Shown: positions 17,101-25,055, counted from the first letter of the stretch. The stretch is 40,064 nt of DNA from DATNFP01 sp035606335 (GCA_035606335.1 DATNFP010000010.1:1-40064), one strand, 5' to 3'. Notes: generated from the letters alone by a model not told the origin. Program-made: numbers and translations.

Positions 17101-18801
17101 CCAGGTATAGTCCAGTGCCGAATCTGAAAGATTTTTAAAATATATCTTTTGGTCTACGCACTGCGTAGTCGGAGTTGCTGAGAAATCAGCCTTTGGCTTA
17201 GGTCCTGTCAGTACAGTAAAAGTGTCTGATGCCGTACAGCCATTAACGGTAGTGATAGTTAAGGTTACCTTATAGGTACCATAAGCTGTATATGTATGTG
17301 TAGGTGTTTTTGATGTAGATGTAGTTCCATCGCCAAAATTCCAGGATGCAGTCGAGATCGAATCGGGGTACAGAGTTGGTGCCACAGTAAAAGGGGTATC
17401 ATAATATGGAGTGTATGTGAAATTAAGAGTATAAGGCACACAGCTACCTATTTCATGATCGTGTCCATTACCATAAATATCCAATTTGAGAGGGTATATA
17501 TTTACAAAATTTGTTTTAACAACTGAGTCTGCGCAGCCAAGAGATGAATATGCAATAAGCTTTACTGTAAAAGAACCATTTTTAAAATAAGTATGATTAG
17601 GACTTGTTAAACTGGATGTGCCACTGCTATCTCCAAAGTCCCATGTATACCTGGTGGCACCGGTAGTGGAGTTAGAGAAAGAAATAGTTGTTGGAGCCGG
17701 ACAGGGATTGGTAGGAGATTCTGAGAAATTAATTACAGGTTGTGGGTTTATTACAATTGTTTTTGTAGTTGAATCTTTGCAAGGCCCATTCTGAGTTATC
17801 ATTTTCACTGTATATGTACCGGCTGTTGTATACATATGTGTTACCGTACCGCCTGTTGCCGTTGAATCATCACCAAAGTTCCATGTAGTACCTGTAGTTG
17901 AAGGAGACGATGTATTAGTAAATACAACATAAGTCCCTGCGCAGGCAGATGCTGGAGATGTGAAGCTGGGGTATATTTTTGTAACAGAAATATAGTTAGA
18001 CTGAACTAAAGTATCCTTACAACCCGCACCGTTCGTCACAATGAGTGTTACTGTGAAATTACCTAATGAATGGTAAGTATGCGATGGCCCCAAAGTGGTT
18101 GATGAGGCGCTTCCATCTCCAAAATTCCATGAATATGAAAGTGGAGTTGGAGTACCTGAGCTGGTATTAACAAATGTTGTGCTTGCCGGTGTATCGCAAA
18201 GAAAAGTATTTGTTGCTGCGAAATTTGCAGTAGGAGGACCGTAAACATCAACGTATGCTCTTTTTGATAGAGAAGATGTACATCCTGCACTATTGGTTAC
18301 AGAGAGTGTAACATTCTCTGTTCCTGTTTTTCCATAGGTATAAGTTGGATTCTCACTGGTGGATGAGTTCCCATCACCAAAGTTCCATTTGAACGTTCCA
18401 CTACCGGGTGAGCCAAGTGTTGAGCCGTCTGTAAAAGTAATTGAGGCTCCAAGACAGACGGCTGTATCACTTGCAGAGAAACTGACTGTGGGTGGATTAT
18501 AAATAGTAATAGTAACTGTATAAGTAGCTGTAGAACTGCCGCTGGATGCCGTTAAGGTAACAGTATAAGTTCCTGCAGTCGAATATGTGGTAGAAGGGTC
18601 TGTTAATGTTGATGAATCTCCGTTACCGAAATTCCAGTCATAAGAAGAAGCACCTGTAGAACTGTTTGTAAAATGTACTGTAAGACCGGCACATCCGGAA
18701 GTATGATCAGCTGTAAAGCTTGCATTGAGCGCATCCGCATTGTAACCACACAAGAGCAAGAATGCGGCAAAAAATAATGTTAACCTTGAATAATAGAGCA
18801 T
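14194..18801 (-). CDS. Giant PKD-repeat surface protein with T9SS type-B C-terminal domain
   Basis: A secreted protein of 1535 residues. A signal peptide ends near residue 25 (CGYNADALNA). It is followed by about 14 PKD-like beta-sandwich repeats, each marked by WxFGDG or a variant. Repeats 9, 13 and 14 are degenerate (WTFDTV, YDFSDG, WIFDDG). Then come three Ig-like repeats of the ICxGxxxxL/CDSC type (about 1190-1436), and the last 99 residues form the CHU_C/type-B sorting domain (FMPNTFTPNGDGVDDIF, YDRWGQLVF, WDGTFKG). Such proteins are exported by T9SS and held on the cell surface or released; SprB-like members act in gliding or adhesion. It forms an operon with the PorP/SprF gene. Cysteines recur in most repeats, suggesting disulfides. 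Confidence 0.93.
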   Translation of the reverse strand: MLYYSRLTLFFAAFLLLCGYNADALNASFTADHTSGCAGLTVHFTNSSTGASSYDWNFGNGDSSTLTDPSTTYSTAGTYTVTLTASSGSSTATYTVTITIYNPPTVSFSASDTAVCLGASITFTDGSTLGSPGSGTFKWNFGDGNSSTSENPTYTYGKTGTENVTLSVTNSAGCTSSLSKRAYVDVYGPPTANFAATNTFLCDTPASTTFVNTSSGTPTPLSYSWNFGDGSASSTTLGPSHTYHSLGNFTVTLIVTNGAGCKDTLVQSNYISVTKIYPSFTSPASACAGTYVVFTNTSSPSTTGTTWNFGDDSTATGGTVTHMYTTAGTYTVKMITQNGPCKDSTTKTIVINPQPVINFSESPTNPCPAPTTISFSNSTTGATRYTWDFGDSSGTSSLTSPNHTYFKNGSFTVKLIAYSSLGCADSVVKTNFVNIYPLKLDIYGNGHDHEIGSCVPYTLNFTYTPYYDTPFTVAPTLYPDSISTASWNFGDGTTSTSKTPTHTYTAYGTYKVTLTITTVNGCTASDTFTVLTGPKPKADFSATPTTQCVDQKIYFKNLSDSALDYTWFFGDGSVGLDDTPAYVYSLPGFYTVTLIADNNGCKDTMTKVNYIHILNPKSEFEFVYACSPYQQIDFHMDDTVGFTSYMYQFGDGTIDSTILHPNHSYPGVGTYSARLLTYNDTTGCRDTMGYTIKITHPIASFVASDTVVCSNSKVLFTASLAGALPYSSNAYTWTFDTVSTVKDTASSIDYKFSKPGYHTVSVTINDDRVKPIGGCPDMATRIHYITVAQPDVKFGASPTTGCAPMNVFFIDSSTDISPAHIVTLLWDFGDSSTSSGGSSVSHTYKSGGSYYVQLIAIDNIGCVDTLSKVGYINVHQPKANFTSYTTTACEGRPVTFTNTSSGLPLKSFWNFGDGTTSNVSSPTHAYNALGAYTVTLVVIDSIGCKDSITKVAYINVVANPVASFTMSDTFKICSPLTIDFTNTSTSGTTSFWDFGDGNTSTDTNPEDIYVDSGIYRITLIVTNSYGCTDTAYGKATILGYAGVLSYKPLTGCAPLTVHFKANISGVPKFIYDFSDGTTLDTTADSAVHTYTTPGPYVPKLVMTNDSGCQSESVGLDTIKVDGVFAGFTYLPYPACDSGIFELLDTSYGSYSTVTYQEWIFDDGTTSTSNLVNHYYPSAGSYPVTLILNTSSGCVDTFHTNFVIHKSPIISAGKDTTICKGDAATLMPSGGVSYIWSPDTDLSCDSCTNPHASPKVPTFYTVIGYDINGCHSTDTMEVLIKTKTTSVASDSGQICQGNSLQLKDSGGVGSTYNWIPPTGLNDSHSPTPVASPSSTTTYMIIAQQGSCTPDTNYITVTVHPLPNINLGPNQTIIAGNSAQISATGTDMMTFLWKPAETLSCDSCSNPVATPPKTTKYIVVVTSDFGCVDSSGITIYVVCNQSQVFMPNTFTPNGDGVDDIFYPRGKGLQIIKSFRIYDRWGQLVFSRQDININDITNGWDGTFKGAKLNPDVYVYVVDAICETGEPVTWKGDISLIR

Positions 18802-19034
18802 ACGGTTGCTTCGATATATTTATTTTTTATAATTAGTTAAAGATCGTTTAAAATTAGCAATTTCTTAAAAAGATTTTAACTTTTTATCTATTCGGATATT
18901 GTTTTTTTATATTTGTTAATACATCTATAGCTTTTATCAGCTAATGCAATTAAAGATCATTAAATCTATATGAACGCATATTTTTCACATGCTATTTTAT
19001 ATCAGATTGAAAATTACTCTTCTTTAAAACAAAC

Positions 19035-19475
19035 TTATATCAGTAAATGGGCAATGTTTTTTAGCTTTTCAGGCAATAATAATTGAGCTAATTGTATATC
19101 GGGAATATTACGAAGGTTTTTTATGATATTTTGGGCGTCTGTATCGTAACTGCTGCTTTGTACCATCCATAAATAATCCAACTGCTTAGCCTCCGGCAAA
19201 AGAGATTCTTTATCGCATTTCAATTTGTAAAGCAAGTGCTTGTACTCACTATGTGGAAGGCAATACTGATATATCGGGAAATAACTCTGATGTTCCGCTG
19301 TTGATTGAAGGCAAACGTCCAGTTCAGGTTCTCTTACAAGGTTTATATCAAAATATTCATTCAGTATCCAGCATAAACGATAGGCCGGCAGGGCACTGGC
19401 GATACCTATCAGGGCAGTGTCTGCAAAAAAATCCTCCTGCATAGCAGCTATATTTAAAGTCCATTTTGCAGACAT
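19035..19475 (-). CDS. IPExxxVDY-family protein
   Basis: A 146-residue protein of an uncharacterised family named after its motif, here L93-P-E-A-K-Q-L-D-Y101, followed by LWMVQ. Its conserved parts also include the hydrophobic segment ADTALIGIASALPAYRLCWILNEYFDINL near the N-terminus. The family is known from Bacteroidota, with no assigned function; there is no signal peptide. It is divergent from the SPFH gene with only 68 bases between starts, so the two promoters share that gap. Between this gene and the PKD protein (18802-19034) the sequence is AT-rich and shows nothing recognisable. Confidence 0.82.
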   Translation of the reverse strand: MSAKWTLNIAAMQEDFFADTALIGIASALPAYRLCWILNEYFDINLVREPELDVCLQSTAEHQSYFPIYQYCLPHSEYKHLLYKLKCDKESLLPEAKQLDYLWMVQSSSYDTDAQNIIKNLRNIPDIQLAQLLLPEKLKNIAHLLI

Positions 19476-19543
19476 ATTTTCGGGAGGTTATTTACAAAAC
19501 AAATTTCGGGCTTCTTTGTATATTTCCAAATAATTCAAAATAT

Positions 19544-20476
19544 ATGATACCCCTGATTATAATTCTTGCTATTTTATTTTTATTGTTATTAATATCAATC
19601 GTTACAGTGCAGCAAGGTAATGTTGCGGTGATAACGGTTTTCGGGAAATTTAAAAGAATAATGAGGCCGGGTCTTAATTTCCGCATACCGATTGTAGAAA
19701 ATGTTTTCAAAAAAATTTCTTATCAAAATCGTTCTACTGAATTAAAATTTCAGGCTATAACCCAGGATCAGGCTAATGTATATTTCTCTGCAATGCTGCT
19801 TTATGCTGTATTGAATCAGGAAACAGGAACAATAGAAAATGTGGCTTTTAAATTTATGGATGAGCGCAATTTTATGCAAGCGCTGATTCGCTCTATAGAA
19901 GGTGCAGTGCGCGCATTTGTTGCGACCAAAAAGCAATCGGAGATACTGCAATTGCGTACCGAGATTATTTTACATGTGAAAGAACAGTTGGATATGCAAT
20001 TGGAGGGATGGGGCTATCATCTGCTTGATCTGCAGATAAATGATATAACATTTGATGAGGTAATTGTCAAATCTATGGCCCAGGTCGTAGCGTCTAATAA
20101 TTTGAAAGCTGCTGCGGAAAATGAAGGACAGGCATTGCTGATAACAAAGACAAAAGCTGCAGAAGCCGAAGGTAATGCAATAAAAATATCGGCCGAGGCA
20201 GAGAGACAGGCAGCGCAGATGCGGGGGCAGGGCGTGGCCCTTTTCCGGGAAGAAGTAGCAAGGGGTATAGCTATGGCAGCAAAAGAAGTGGAGAATGCCA
20301 ATCTTGATGCATCATTTATACTTTTTTCAATGTGGACAGACGCAATAAAACATTTTGCAGAAACCGGAAAGGGTAATACAATATTTCTGGATGGTTCTTC
20401 AGAAAACTTTCAACGCACTCTACAGCAAATGATGTCGACAATGCAAGGTGTATATCCCAAAAATAAAGCTCAATAA
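19544..20476 (+). CDS. SPFH/Band-7 domain membrane protein
   Basis: A 310-residue stomatin/prohibitin-type protein. An N-terminal membrane helix (MIPLIIILAILFLLLLISIV) is followed by the SPFH core from VQQGNVAVITVFGKFKRIMRPGL to about residue 190, and an Ala/Glu-rich coiled coil at about 185-250 (AAENEG to AAKEVENAN), as in slipins and HIR-type proteins. These proteins form large rings on membranes and organise microdomains. The ATG at 19544 is chosen because the membrane helix begins there; an upstream in-frame start at 19466 would add 26 hydrophilic residues lacking family similarity. No NfeD partner is adjacent. Confidence 0.88.
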   Translation: MIPLIIILAILFLLLLISIVTVQQGNVAVITVFGKFKRIMRPGLNFRIPIVENVFKKISYQNRSTELKFQAITQDQANVYFSAMLLYAVLNQETGTIENVAFKFMDERNFMQALIRSIEGAVRAFVATKKQSEILQLRTEIILHVKEQLDMQLEGWGYHLLDLQINDITFDEVIVKSMAQVVASNNLKAAAENEGQALLITKTKAAEAEGNAIKISAEAERQAAQMRGQGVALFREEVARGIAMAAKEVENANLDASFILFSMWTDAIKHFAETGKGNTIFLDGSSENFQRTLQQMMSTMQGVYPKNKAQ

Positions 20477-20549
20477 TTATATTTCTCAGGCTTTTTTCAA
20501 ATTTCCTAATTTGCATCCGCAGAAGGCTGTATAAATTAAACAAAGCCTG

Positions 20550-20582
20550 TTTGCGCATTTTCAATTTTGCATATTATTTTTG
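20550..20582 (+). promoter_or_regulatory. purA promoter
   Basis: -33 TTTG at 20550-20553, a 21-base spacer, and TATTTTTG at 20575-20582 match the Bacteroidota pattern. Transcription would begin around 20588, about 13 bases before the ATG at 20601, which supports that start over the in-frame TTG at 20580. Confidence 0.65.
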
Positions 20583-20600
20583 GGCGCCAAATTTTTTTTC

Positions 20601-21866
20601 ATGGTTGATGTTTTGCTTGGGTTACAATGGGGAGACGAAGGTAAAGGGAAGATCGTTGATTATCTCGCAACGAAGTATGATATTATAGCAAGGTTCCAGG
20701 GGGGGCCAAATGCGGGTCATACTTTGTATGTGGATGGCAAAAAGGTGGTTTTACGAACTATTCCTTCGGGCATTTTTCATGACCATTGTTTGAACCTGAT
20801 AGGTAATGGCGTTGTGATAGACCCTGTTGCACTGCAGGGAGAAATAGAACAATTATTAAAATTACGGCCGGATGTGTTGCAGCGTTTATTTATTTCTAAC
20901 CGGGCACATTTGATATTGCCGACGCATCGCGCATTAGATGAGGCGTCTGAAGCTTCGAAAGGCATTGAAAAGATAGGCTCAACTCTAAAAGGCATCGGGC
21001 CTGCTTATATGGATAAGACAGGTCGTAATGGCTTAAGGGTAGGCGATATTCTCTCAAAAGATTTTAAGAAAAAATATAATAAGCTTACAGCCAAGCATGA
21101 AGAAATGCTTCGTCAGTATGAGCACAAAGTAGATTGGAAACAATGGGAAAATGCATTTTTCGAATCAATAGAATATATGCGCTCCCTGCAGCTAATAAAT
21201 GCTGAATACTGGCTGTCCATGCACCTGAAAGATGGCAAAAAGGTTTTAGCAGAAGGTGCGCAAGGCAGCATGCTGGATATTGAATTTGGCACCTATCCGT
21301 TCGTCACCTCCTCTAACACGATAGCGGGTGGAGTGTGCATCGGATTAGGGGTAGCACCATCTCATATTAATGATGTTTATGGTATTACCAAAGCTTATTG
21401 CACAAGAGTGGGCACAGGCCCCTTCCCTACAGAGCTGGATAATGAAACGGGAGAGGCATTGCGCAAGGCAGGAAATGAGTTTGGCGCAGTAACCAGCCGC
21501 CCACGCCGTTGCGGGTGGATAGACCTTGTCGCATTACGGTATACTGTTATGTTAAGTGGAGTTACGAAGTTAATTATCACTAAAGCTGATGTGTTAGATC
21601 AGTTCGATCCAATAAAGGCTGCAGTTGCATATCTCATAGAAGGGAAAGAAACCCGTGAATTACCATACGATCTGTGTAGTGTCGCTGTTGATCCCATTTA
21701 TGAAACTTTTCCGGGGTGGGAAAAGCCTATAAGTAATTGTTATACCTATGATGAATTGCCCCAGGTATTTAAAGATTATTGCCATTTTGTGGAGAATTAC
21801 TTAGAGGCTAAAATTGCGTTTATTTCAAATGGTACGGGTCGGGATCAGCTATTAATGATTCCTTAG
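20601..21866 (+). CDS. purA: Adenylosuccinate synthetase
   Basis: Makes adenylosuccinate from IMP and aspartate using GTP, the first committed step to AMP. The protein has 421 residues, normal for the family. GLQWGDEGKGKIVD near the N-terminus is the GTP/IMP P-loop, followed by GGPNAGHTL, ISNRAHLILPTHRALD, GIGPAYMDKTGRNGLRVGD, EGAQGSMLDIEFGTYPFVTSS and RPRRCGWID. All key elements look intact. It has its own promoter, so it is probably not co-transcribed with the SPFH gene. It belongs to the same pathway as the PurF-like gene at the left end, but the two are far apart. Confidence 0.97.
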   Translation: MVDVLLGLQWGDEGKGKIVDYLATKYDIIARFQGGPNAGHTLYVDGKKVVLRTIPSGIFHDHCLNLIGNGVVIDPVALQGEIEQLLKLRPDVLQRLFISNRAHLILPTHRALDEASEASKGIEKIGSTLKGIGPAYMDKTGRNGLRVGDILSKDFKKKYNKLTAKHEEMLRQYEHKVDWKQWENAFFESIEYMRSLQLINAEYWLSMHLKDGKKVLAEGAQGSMLDIEFGTYPFVTSSNTIAGGVCIGLGVAPSHINDVYGITKAYCTRVGTGPFPTELDNETGEALRKAGNEFGAVTSRPRRCGWIDLVALRYTVMLSGVTKLIITKADVLDQFDPIKAAVAYLIEGKETRELPYDLCSVAVDPIYETFPGWEKPISNCYTYDELPQVFKDYCHFVENYLEAKIAFISNGTGRDQLLMIP

Positions 21867-21943
21867 AAAAATTTTTATATTAATTAATTAAAAAAAAATT
21901 TGGCAATCTCCGTAAACAATTAAAAATTTACGCCATCAAGTGT

Positions 21944-22468
21944 ATGAGCGCTATGAAATCAAATTCAGATAAAAAAGACTCAAGCAAGAAGAGCGCAGGT
22001 GAAAGCGCAAAATCAGCAGCAAAGAAATCATCGTCAAAACCTGCAAAGAAAATTCAGGAAGATGATGACGATGATGAATTGGATGATGAAACTCCGAAAA
22101 AGAAGGTATCCAAGAAATCATCTGGCAAAGCTAAGGGCTCTGATGACGACGAAGATGACGACGACGATCGCCCGGCAAAGAAAACTGCTGCTAAGAAAGG
22201 AACCGCTAAAAGTGATGATGATGACGAAGATGATGATGAAGATTTAGATGATGATGACGATGATTATGGGCACGATGAAGATGACGATTATGACATGGAC
22301 AAAGATTTTGAAGAATTTGACCTCCCAAAATCAAAAAGCAAAGCGGGAGGGGCAAAAAAGAAATCGTCAAAAGGTGATGAGGATGATTTTGAAATTGATG
22401 ATGAGTTCAAAGATCTTGGTTTCTTCAGTGAGGGTAGTGATTTTGATGATGACGATGATGATTTCTAA
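21944..22468 (+). CDS. Highly acidic, lysine-patched disordered protein
   Basis: A 174-residue low-complexity protein with alternating Lys/Ser/Ala-rich blocks (KKSAGESAKSAAKKSSSKPAKK) and Asp runs (up to six in a row), ending in a more ordered acidic tail: YDMDKDFEEFDLP, FEIDDEFKDLGFFSEGSDFDDDDDDF. There is no signal peptide or membrane segment. The alternation suggests a polyampholyte that binds nucleic acid or basic proteins, but no family with known function is recognised. The GAT/GAC-rich DNA is a consequence of the Asp codons. The gene sits between purA and pabB, with a strong hairpin (22537-22571) downstream that may end its transcript. Confidence 0.7.
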   Translation: MSAMKSNSDKKDSSKKSAGESAKSAAKKSSSKPAKKIQEDDDDDELDDETPKKKVSKKSSGKAKGSDDDEDDDDDRPAKKTAAKKGTAKSDDDDEDDDEDLDDDDDDYGHDEDDDYDMDKDFEEFDLPKSKSKAGGAKKKSSKGDEDDFEIDDEFKDLGFFSEGSDFDDDDDDF

Positions 22469-22479
22469 TTATAACCAAA

Positions 22480-23769
22480 TTGCGTAATAAGGCTGTTTTC
22501 CAATTGGCTGACGGCCAATATAAAGACATAAAGAATAGAATGCTGAATTGGGTAAGCCAATTCAGCATTCTTCTTTTGTTGGATAATAATGATTATTCAT
22601 CCACTTATAATAGCTACGAATACCTTGTTGCTGTGGGAGCCGAAGAAATAATTGGTAATGAAAATGAGGATCCATTAATTTCTTTACAAAAGCTATCTGA
22701 TAAAAGAGATTGGCTATTTGGGCATATTTGTTATGATTTTAAAAATCTTCTTGAAACAAAGCTATCATCAAGACATGCGGGCAAAATTGGTTTTCCTCTA
22801 GTTTGTTTTTTTTGTCCGCAGATAGTCTGCTATATAGACAATTGCAAATCTTCTCTCATTATTGAATCATTGTATTTGTCCCCACGGGATATTTATAATG
22901 ACATATTAAATACAGCAAATACTGTAAATGATAATTTGCCAAAAATTAATTTTCATCACAAGATAAAGCAACCGCAATATTTAGAAACTATTTCCAGGTT
23001 AAGGCAGCATATTAAAGATGGTGATTGTTACGAAATTAACTATTGTGGCGAAGGCTTTTGTGAAAATGTGTATATAGAGCCAATAATAGCATATGACAAG
23101 CTAAATTCGATATCTCCCGCACCCTTTGCCGCATATTATAGATTAGAAGATAAATACATGATGTGTGCCAGCCCCGAGCGATATTTAAAAAAAGCAAAAA
23201 ATAATATATTGACACAACCCATAAAAGGGACTGCGCGAAGAGACGAAAATGAGATAAAAGATAAAGAAATGAGGGAAGCATTACATAAGGATATAAAGGA
23301 ACGTGCGGAAAACGTGATGATAGTTGATCTGATGCGTAATGACCTTGCAAGATTTTGTGAGGTGGGCAGTGTGCATGTTGATGAGCTTTTTGGGATATAC
23401 AGTTTCCCTCAAGTGCACCAGATGATTTCTACAGTAAGCGGCGCATTGAAAAGGAATATTCCTTTTACGGACACATTTCGTTATTCATTTCCAATGGGCA
23501 GTATGACAGGAGCGCCGAAGGTAAAAGTAATGCAGCTGATAGATAAATACGAACAGTCGGCAAGAGAGCTGTTTTCCGGCACAGTTGGTTACATTACTCC
23601 CCAGGGAGACTTTGATTTTAATGTGATTATTCGTAGCCTTTTTTATAATAGCACAACCAGTTACCTATCTTATCAAACGGGTGGGGCTATTACTTATGAT
23701 AGTGACCCTGAAAAAGAATGGGAGGAAATGAGATTAAAGGCATGGGCGTTAGAGCGTATATTCAGTTGA
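22480..23769 (+). CDS. pabB: Aminodeoxychorismate synthase component I
   Basis: Chorismate-binding enzyme that aminates chorismate to aminodeoxychorismate for folate synthesis, 429 residues. The catalytic domain has ISRLRQHIKDGDCYEIN, CASPERYL, PIKGTARR, VMIVDLMRNDLARF, FPMGSMTGAPKVKVM and GGAITYDSDPEKEWEE. The annotated start is a TTG at 22480; the only other upstream candidate is the ATG at 22540, which lies inside a 15-bp hairpin. Residues such as LNWVSQF-x-LLLLDNND just after it look like the family N-terminus, so the start is one of these two. Anthranilate synthase component I is the alternative, but the length and KGTARR/SMTGAPK context fit PabB better. Confidence 0.88.
   Translation: MRNKAVFQLADGQYKDIKNRMLNWVSQFSILLLLDNNDYSSTYNSYEYLVAVGAEEIIGNENEDPLISLQKLSDKRDWLFGHICYDFKNLLETKLSSRHAGKIGFPLVCFFCPQIVCYIDNCKSSLIIESLYLSPRDIYNDILNTANTVNDNLPKINFHHKIKQPQYLETISRLRQHIKDGDCYEINYCGEGFCENVYIEPIIAYDKLNSISPAPFAAYYRLEDKYMMCASPERYLKKAKNNILTQPIKGTARRDENEIKDKEMREALHKDIKERAENVMIVDLMRNDLARFCEVGSVHVDELFGIYSFPQVHQMISTVSGALKRNIPFTDTFRYSFPMGSMTGAPKVKVMQLIDKYEQSARELFSGTVGYITPQGDFDFNVIIRSLFYNSTTSYLSYQTGGAITYDSDPEKEWEEMRLKAWALERIFS
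22503..22519 (+). promoter_or_regulatory. Small hairpin upstream of the main pabB hairpin
   Basis: ATTGGC (22503-22508) pairs with GCCAAT (22514-22519) across a 5-base loop. It lies 17 bases before the larger stem. CCAAT of its right arm could also pair with ATTGG in the left arm of the larger stem, a weak possible alternative fold. Confidence 0.35.
22537..22571 (+). terminator. Perfect 15-bp hairpin overlapping the start of pabB
   Basis: AGAATGCTGAATTGG (22537-22551) is perfectly complementary to CCAATTCAGCATTCT (22557-22571) with the 5-base loop GTAAG, followed by the T-rich TCTTTTGTTGG. It lies 69 bases after the stop of the acidic-protein gene and inside the N-terminal codons of pabB, including its ATG codon at 22540. 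It has the form of an intrinsic terminator or a translation-blocking stem. Confidence 0.65.
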
Positions 23770-23774
23770 TGCCA

Positions 23775-25055
23775 TTATTCTATTCTGAAAGCCATATGAT
23801 TAAACGACATTTCTAAATTATTATTTGGGAATGCGCTTTTTAATTCTGCTTTTGCTTCACCTAATATGTCCGCGATGCTAACATCTGTGGTGCCTTCATT
23901 TTTAAAACGTTTATTGATTGTATCTGAAAGGCTATTAAGCAGTTTCTCATTTTCTGAGGCTACCTGTAGCACATAAGATATATTGTTCAACTCTATCGTA
24001 TTGTCATACTCATAAATTTTATCGAACCAGCCTTTATGAATATCACCAGGCATTTTTATACTTGGCGACTTATGTAGGAGCTCCATAGCATTATCAATAT
24101 CTGTAGCAATCCTTCTGATTTTTGTTACCGAGTTATGATTATCCTGATACATATGTATTGCAGACATAAAATCTTGCTCTGCACTTTTCGACGGGAAATT
24201 TCGAAGGTCTATATACACATTTTCATTCTTCACTGTCAATGAGTTGATCTTTAGAAAAATATTTTCAATTTTATTAGTTACACATACCGGTTGTGGCGAG
24301 CCATCATCCACATAATAGTTAATGTCATCTGGTACATGAAAGTAATTAATTACGAATAGTTTATCGGAATTGCTGTTCTGTGTTTCCTGCAAGCCTTTTT
24401 TCAGATGCAACAATAGGATCAAAGCATCCATATCATTAGCTAATAGATCTCTATTTGCTATGCCGTTGCTAACCAGAAAATCGTTCCGGGCTTTTAAAAA
24501 ATCCCTCAAAGCAAGATTGTCATGGTCCTTGCTTATAATTCCAAATTGAATTAATAATGCTTCATTATCGCAGATGAAATTTTGAAACTTTTGAGAAAAC
24601 CATATTGCGTCCTGTCTACTTACACCTAACCCTGTAAAGTCCGTATTTAGAGCATAAACAGGTAAAAGCTTACTGTTATCCGATGGCTGTGTAAAAACCA
24701 AAGCCTGATCAACATCTAATGTCACTTTCATGTCAGTGTTATTAATTATCCTGATGCTGGCATATCCTTTGGCACTTTCTACTGAAATGAATTGTCTATT
24801 TATAGCATCCTGCAATGTATATTCACCATCGCCTATCTTCACTTTTATATCTCCTCCTGCGGGAATTTTATTATAAGACAAGTCAGGGTCAGGACTATCT
24901 TTTGAAAAATCCATACAATAAGACAAAGGGGAGATAGAAGAGTTAGGCTTTATTGAATAACTGCCATTTAAAATTCCTAATGGTTGAAACTTTTGTGGGA
25001 AAGCATAAAGGGTAAATAATAAAAATGTAATTGTGCAAATAAATCGAAGCTTCAT
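23775..25055 (-). CDS. Secreted protein of unknown function
   Basis: A 426-residue protein starting at the ATG at 25055, which opens a clear signal peptide (MKLRFICTITFLLFTLYAFPQ); an upstream in-frame start would bury it behind 16 residues. The mature part shows no motif I recognise. It has a beta-rich first half (IKVKIGDGEYTLQDAINRQF, ASIRIINNTDMKVTLDVDQALVF) and a mostly helical second half. The segment on non-covalent side-chain binding near DQALVFTQP resembles surface-layer or adhesion-type domains only vaguely. It lacks a T9SS tail and a lipobox, so it should be periplasmic. It is convergent with pabB (5-base gap) and divergent from the M28 peptidase. Confidence 0.75.
   Translation of the reverse strand: MKLRFICTITFLLFTLYAFPQKFQPLGILNGSYSIKPNSSISPLSYCMDFSKDSPDPDLSYNKIPAGGDIKVKIGDGEYTLQDAINRQFISVESAKGYASIRIINNTDMKVTLDVDQALVFTQPSDNSKLLPVYALNTDFTGLGVSRQDAIWFSQKFQNFICDNEALLIQFGIISKDHDNLALRDFLKARNDFLVSNGIANRDLLANDMDALILLLHLKKGLQETQNSNSDKLFVINYFHVPDDINYYVDDGSPQPVCVTNKIENIFLKINSLTVKNENVYIDLRNFPSKSAEQDFMSAIHMYQDNHNSVTKIRRIATDIDNAMELLHKSPSIKMPGDIHKGWFDKIYEYDNTIELNNISYVLQVASENEKLLNSLSDTINKRFKNEGTTDVSIADILGEAKAELKSAFPNNNLEMSFNHMAFRIE

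Noticed and set aside
22055..22466. GAT/GAC-rich repetitive DNA that looks like a microsatellite
   Set aside because: It is codon-level repetition of Asp runs inside a reading frame, with varied synonymous codons and no regular spacing; it is neither a CRISPR nor a tandem repeat array.
23036..23350. Minus-strand frame of 104 residues inside pabB
   Set aside because: It is antisense to the conserved chorismate-binding domain; the hydrophobic translation is a by-product of the codon use on the real strand.
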